From Verrucomicrobiales bacterium (GTDB taxonomy: Bacteria; Verrucomicrobiota; Verrucomicrobiia; Limisphaerales; UBA9464), in assembly GCA_027488845.1 (NCBI GenBank), contig JAIYBC010000064.1, positions 41,783 to 105,782 on the forward strand: a stretch of 64,000 nt of DNA, given 5' to 3'. The notes under the pieces are model-generated. The model was given only the letters and a program-made list of their open reading frames with translations. It was not told where the DNA came from and made no database searches. Below are positions 61,109-64,000 of this stretch, piece by piece (the stretch's first letter is position 1; each line of letters opens with the position of its first letter). Made by a program: the position numbers and the translations under genes.

Positions 61109-63922
61109 ATGAAGAAAAGCGAAATCAATTCCGTCCGTATCAACATGCTGGCCCACAGTATATCGTCTCCATTGAGACATTCGCGAGCCACGTGCGCGGT
61201 CTCCTGTTTCTTTTTCCTTCTCTCCGTAAGCATTGGTGCCGCTGAAGTGCAACTAGCAGAAGCTGCGGGGCCGTCGTCTACATTGGTGCGACAAGAGACG
61301 GTGAATCAAGCAGGTAGAGCAACTGAGAGCGTGTCCACCAATTTGTTTGTTGAGTTAGCAAATGGTCTCAACTATTTCGATGGAAAGGAATGGCTCCCAA
61401 CAGATACTTCCTTGGAGCTTGAGCCGGGATATGCAAAAGCTTGGAAAGGTCAGCACAAGGTAACCTTCGCCGCAGAGCTAAACTGCGGGGGCGCGGTTGC
61501 AATCGAGCTTCCGGATGGTGAAAGAATGCGTAGTCAAATCTACGGAATCGCCTACTACAACAGTCGAACAGGTGAATCTGTATTGATCGCGGGACTACAA
61601 GATTCTCAAGCTTGGCTGATTGATTCCAATCGCATACTCTATCCCAACGCCTTCCAGGGATTTTCTGCCGATGTCCGTTATACCTACACCCGGGACGGAG
61701 TAGAGCAAGATGTTATTCTTCGGGAATCGCCGCCGCCGCCTTCGGAGTTCGGCTGGGACCCCACTGATGTGCGGTTGGAAGTTTGGACGGAATTCTCCAC
61801 CCGAAATCAGCCCAAACCCGTACTCGTGCATGGTACTACGCAGCATGCTGATCCAGAGCCAGACGAGCTGATGAGTTTCGGGACGATGGAGATGGCAGAG
61901 GGGCGTGCATTCACCGTCGGAGAAGAAGATGTGGCGTTAGCGTTGGTCCACAAACGCTGGGTGCAATTAGAGGATGGACGTTCATTTCTTGTCGAAACAG
62001 TCGGCGTGCCGGCAATTGCAGACGCGCTGGAGATTCTCCCAGAGCCCACTAAACGGTCCGGTGCCAGCATAAAGTTTCCACGGTTCAAGGATCGGCTGCA
62101 GGCATTTCTTTCGACGCCAAAATCCGAGCCTCGAAAGCAACAAGCAAAGATTCAATCAATAGTCGGTTCCGATAAGTTGCTGGCGTTGAACCAGATGCCA
62201 GGCGTCGTTCTGGACTACCAGCTTACACTGAGCACTGGCCAAACCAACTATACGTTTCGAGGTGACACGACCTATCTTGTGACCGGTACAGTTGATCTTT
62301 TCGGCACAACCACGCTTGAGGGTGGAACCGTGGTCAAGTACACGGCGACCAATAGCCCTCGCCTCAATATTCAGGGAGCACTATCGAGTCGAACAAGCCG
62401 ATACCGTCCCGCGGTTTTCACTGCAGTCGACGACAATTCCGTAGGAGAAGTGATTAGCGGATCCACTGGAAATCCGGGCACGACTGCGTATGGTACCTAC
62501 GCGCTTCGTTTCCTCAATACCGGGGTCAGTCACAAGGTGGAACACGTTCGAGTGCGGAATGCCTCCTATGGCATCGGTTTCGGAGGTAGTCTTTCAAACA
62601 CTGTCTTCAATGCTCAATTTGTTCGCTGTCAGTTTCCGATATCGAGCACCGGGACAGGATCGGTCGGCGTGTACAACGTTCTTGTTGATGCTGGCCTAGC
62701 GGGTGGGCACGTGTTCAGTGGGGCTTCGACAACTCCCTTCGTGATGGAGCATGGCACTTTGCACAATACCCCAAGCTTGCTGTCTTCCTGCACACTCAGT
62801 GCACGAAACAGTCTTCTTGTCGCGATCACCACGGTGCAGAGCTACACAGGGTCTGGTAACACACAAGGCAACTTCCAAACAGGTACGGCGTCAGGGCTTT
62901 TTCAACCAGTTCTTGCCGGAAACTTCTACCTTGCATCTGGCAGTCCCCATCGAAATGCCGGCCAGACATCGATCGACTCAACCCTGAGAAGAGAGATACG
63001 TGAGATGACGAGCCATCCTCCAATCGACTTGCTCCAGTCCTTCACTGGAACTACGACTTTGGCTCCTCAGGCTTTGCGAGATGTAGACGTCCCTGACCGT
63101 GGATACCACTATGCCCCAATTGATTATATTCTTTCAGGGCGGACGTTGACCAGCGGCACCTTAGCGTTAACAAACGGGGTTGCGGTTGCTGCCTATGGGG
63201 CCAGTGGGCTGATCCTAGGAAACAGTGCGGTATTTATAAGCGACGGACAAGCAGAGCGTCTCAATCGATTGTTGCGATATCAGAATGTTCAAGAGCAGCC
63301 TGTCCTGTATGGTGGTCAGCTAGGTTCTAGCTGGTTCAGCCTCAGTCTTCAAAGCACACGCCCGGTACTTAGGTTGTGGTACACCGAACACCCCACCATG
63401 GGCGAAGCAACTGGCCCTCGAACCCTTCTGAGCAGTGATGTCCATTTCCTTCGGTCTCTTTCTCTACGCGATTGCCAGTTCCTCGGAAGCCGGATTCGCC
63501 TGGGCGAAAGCACTTCTAGCGGAGGCTACGTTCAAACTGTCACCATGAACAACAATCTCTCAGACAGAGGTGAAGTTTATTTTAGCAAATGGTACTACTC
63601 TGTGGATACATGGCTGACGGTTAACATGTGGAACAATCTCTTCCGTTCTGGTTCGGTAACTCTCAACTACGATTTCCACTCCGGTGGAGCGAATCCGACT
63701 TGGACGATTCGCGACAACGTTTTTGATAGCGTTACTGTCTCGCGAAGCGGATCTGGGCTCTCGTATATGAGTCACTCTCACAACGGGTACATAAATTCAA
63801 CCGCAATGTCGGGTGGTGGAACTAACGATATTGTGCTAGGTAGCTTCACATATGCGTCGCCTTCTGGTGGGCTTGGCTTGTGGTGGTTCCTCGCTGATTC
63901 CAGTGGAACCGGGGGGGCTTGA
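61109..63922 (+). CDS. Large secreted beta-rich protein, C-terminus truncated by insertion
   Basis: The 937-residue reading starts with a signal peptide (VSCFFFLLSVSIGAA); an internal Met near residue 13 is an alternative. After the signal there is an Ala/Glu-rich region, then a long beta-rich part with repeated Asn/Thr/Ser turns (for example VEHVRVRNASYGIGFGGSLS) resembling right-handed beta-helix or Rhs-family N-terminal modules of Verrucomicrobia, and the RGYHYAPIDYILSG motif often seen in such giant proteins. Codon use is less GC-biased than the rest of the window. The frame ends GTGGA at 63922, in DNA that appears to belong to the next element, so the native protein was probably longer. 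Confidence 0.65.
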   Translation: MKKSEINSVRINMLAHSISSPLRHSRATCAVSCFFFLLSVSIGAAEVQLAEAAGPSSTLVRQETVNQAGRATESVSTNLFVELANGLNYFDGKEWLPTDTSLELEPGYAKAWKGQHKVTFAAELNCGGAVAIELPDGERMRSQIYGIAYYNSRTGESVLIAGLQDSQAWLIDSNRILYPNAFQGFSADVRYTYTRDGVEQDVILRESPPPPSEFGWDPTDVRLEVWTEFSTRNQPKPVLVHGTTQHADPEPDELMSFGTMEMAEGRAFTVGEEDVALALVHKRWVQLEDGRSFLVETVGVPAIADALEILPEPTKRSGASIKFPRFKDRLQAFLSTPKSEPRKQQAKIQSIVGSDKLLALNQMPGVVLDYQLTLSTGQTNYTFRGDTTYLVTGTVDLFGTTTLEGGTVVKYTATNSPRLNIQGALSSRTSRYRPAVFTAVDDNSVGEVISGSTGNPGTTAYGTYALRFLNTGVSHKVEHVRVRNASYGIGFGGSLSNTVFNAQFVRCQFPISSTGTGSVGVYNVLVDAGLAGGHVFSGASTTPFVMEHGTLHNTPSLLSSCTLSARNSLLVAITTVQSYTGSGNTQGNFQTGTASGLFQPVLAGNFYLASGSPHRNAGQTSIDSTLRREIREMTSHPPIDLLQSFTGTTTLAPQALRDVDVPDRGYHYAPIDYILSGRTLTSGTLALTNGVAVAAYGASGLILGNSAVFISDGQAERLNRLLRYQNVQEQPVLYGGQLGSSWFSLSLQSTRPVLRLWYTEHPTMGEATGPRTLLSSDVHFLRSLSLRDCQFLGSRIRLGESTSSGGYVQTVTMNNNLSDRGEVYFSKWYYSVDTWLTVNMWNNLFRSGSVTLNYDFHSGGANPTWTIRDNVFDSVTVSRSGSGLSYMSHSHNGYINSTAMSGGGTNDIVLGSFTYASPSGGLGLWWFLADSSGTGGA

Positions 63923-64000
63923 CGGGCGGAGGATGATGACGGGCGATGACACCCGAGGAGACGTTTGGGCAGTTGTTGGGACTGGGGAAGAGCTGGCGCG
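63905..64000 (+). mobile_element. Left end of an ISL3-like insertion sequence (partial)
   Basis: A G-run with 'cttgacgggcggagg' follows the truncated host gene, and a new frame begins at 63946 whose first residues are those of ISL3-family transposases. The right part of the element is outside the window. The exact left end and any 8-bp target duplication cannot be fixed without the other side. Confidence 0.5.
63946..64000 (+). CDS. ISL3-family transposase, N-terminus only
   Basis: The 18 residues visible, MTPEETFGQLLGLGKSWR, match the start of ISL3 transposases, which commonly read 'MTPE-LF-QALGL-PPW' with the zinc-finger domain after. The window ends inside this gene. The match is short, so the family call is tentative. 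Confidence 0.5.
   Translation, partial: MTPEETFGQLLGLGKSWR

Overview
The window is GC-rich chromosomal DNA from a Verrucomicrobiota bacterium, most plausibly the Limisphaerales/Pedosphaerales side of the phylum. The main pointers are a PVC-type heme-binding dehydrogenase with a C-terminal CxxCH, a PEP-CTERM exported protein, several Tat-exported enzymes, a 33-residue bS22/AURKAIP1-like ribosomal peptide, a DUF5069 protein, and intergenic repeats with a 'cacagatgtcgcagatttc' core. The lineage is inferred from family content, not from a marker gene.

Positions 1-11 kb hold mostly export and catabolic genes: the end of a sugar-dehydrogenase-like propeller, a histone-deacetylase-fold amidohydrolase, a flavin reductase, a PEP-CTERM protein, two SGNH hydrolases, a Tat-exported chlorite-dismutase-like protein coupled to a Tat-exported metallophosphoesterase, a PVC heme-binding protein and a DUF5069 protein. 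Positions 11-18 kb are housekeeping: the overlapping queE - class III aminotransferase - rsmA operon, a 2Fe-2S ferredoxin, a PlsC-like acyltransferase, an MBL hydrolase and recN. Positions 18-26 kb hold a giant TPR protein, a FIST sensor protein and a 1206-residue hybrid histidine kinase. tRNA-Ala(GGC) follows, with a promoter and a strong terminator. Positions 26-34 kb carry a zinc dehydrogenase, an MFS transporter, the yceD-rpmF-plsX-fabH lipid/ribosome cluster, a DAHP synthase and a radical SAM protein.

Positions 34.9-41.2 kb are a compact type II secretion/type IV pilus-like operon (GspE ATPase, a PilM-PilN/GspL-like fusion, a PilO/GspM-like protein and a GspD secretin) in which every junction is an ATGA overlap. 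Positions 41-56 kb hold a DUF2064 transferase, a Tat TIM-barrel isomerase, hisG flanked by two very small genes, a TPR lipoprotein, pabC and pabB separated by a 179-bp tandem repeat array, an FKBP isomerase, E3 and E2 of a 2-oxoacid dehydrogenase, a beta-CASP nuclease-like protein and argJ.

From about 56 kb the content becomes accessory. A MazG-like nucleotide pyrophosphohydrolase overlaps a nuclease-helicase of the DUF2075 (Schlafen group 3-like) type, which in turn overlaps an XRE-type HTH ORF. After that come a YdjM/DUF457 membrane protein, a LysR regulator and a large secreted beta-rich protein in visibly AT-richer DNA. That last reading frame ends where an ISL3-like transposase begins at the right edge, so it looks truncated by insertion. 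The MazG-DUF2075-HTH unit is the best candidate in the window for an under-described system, probably nucleic-acid-directed defence or stress response; this is inference only.
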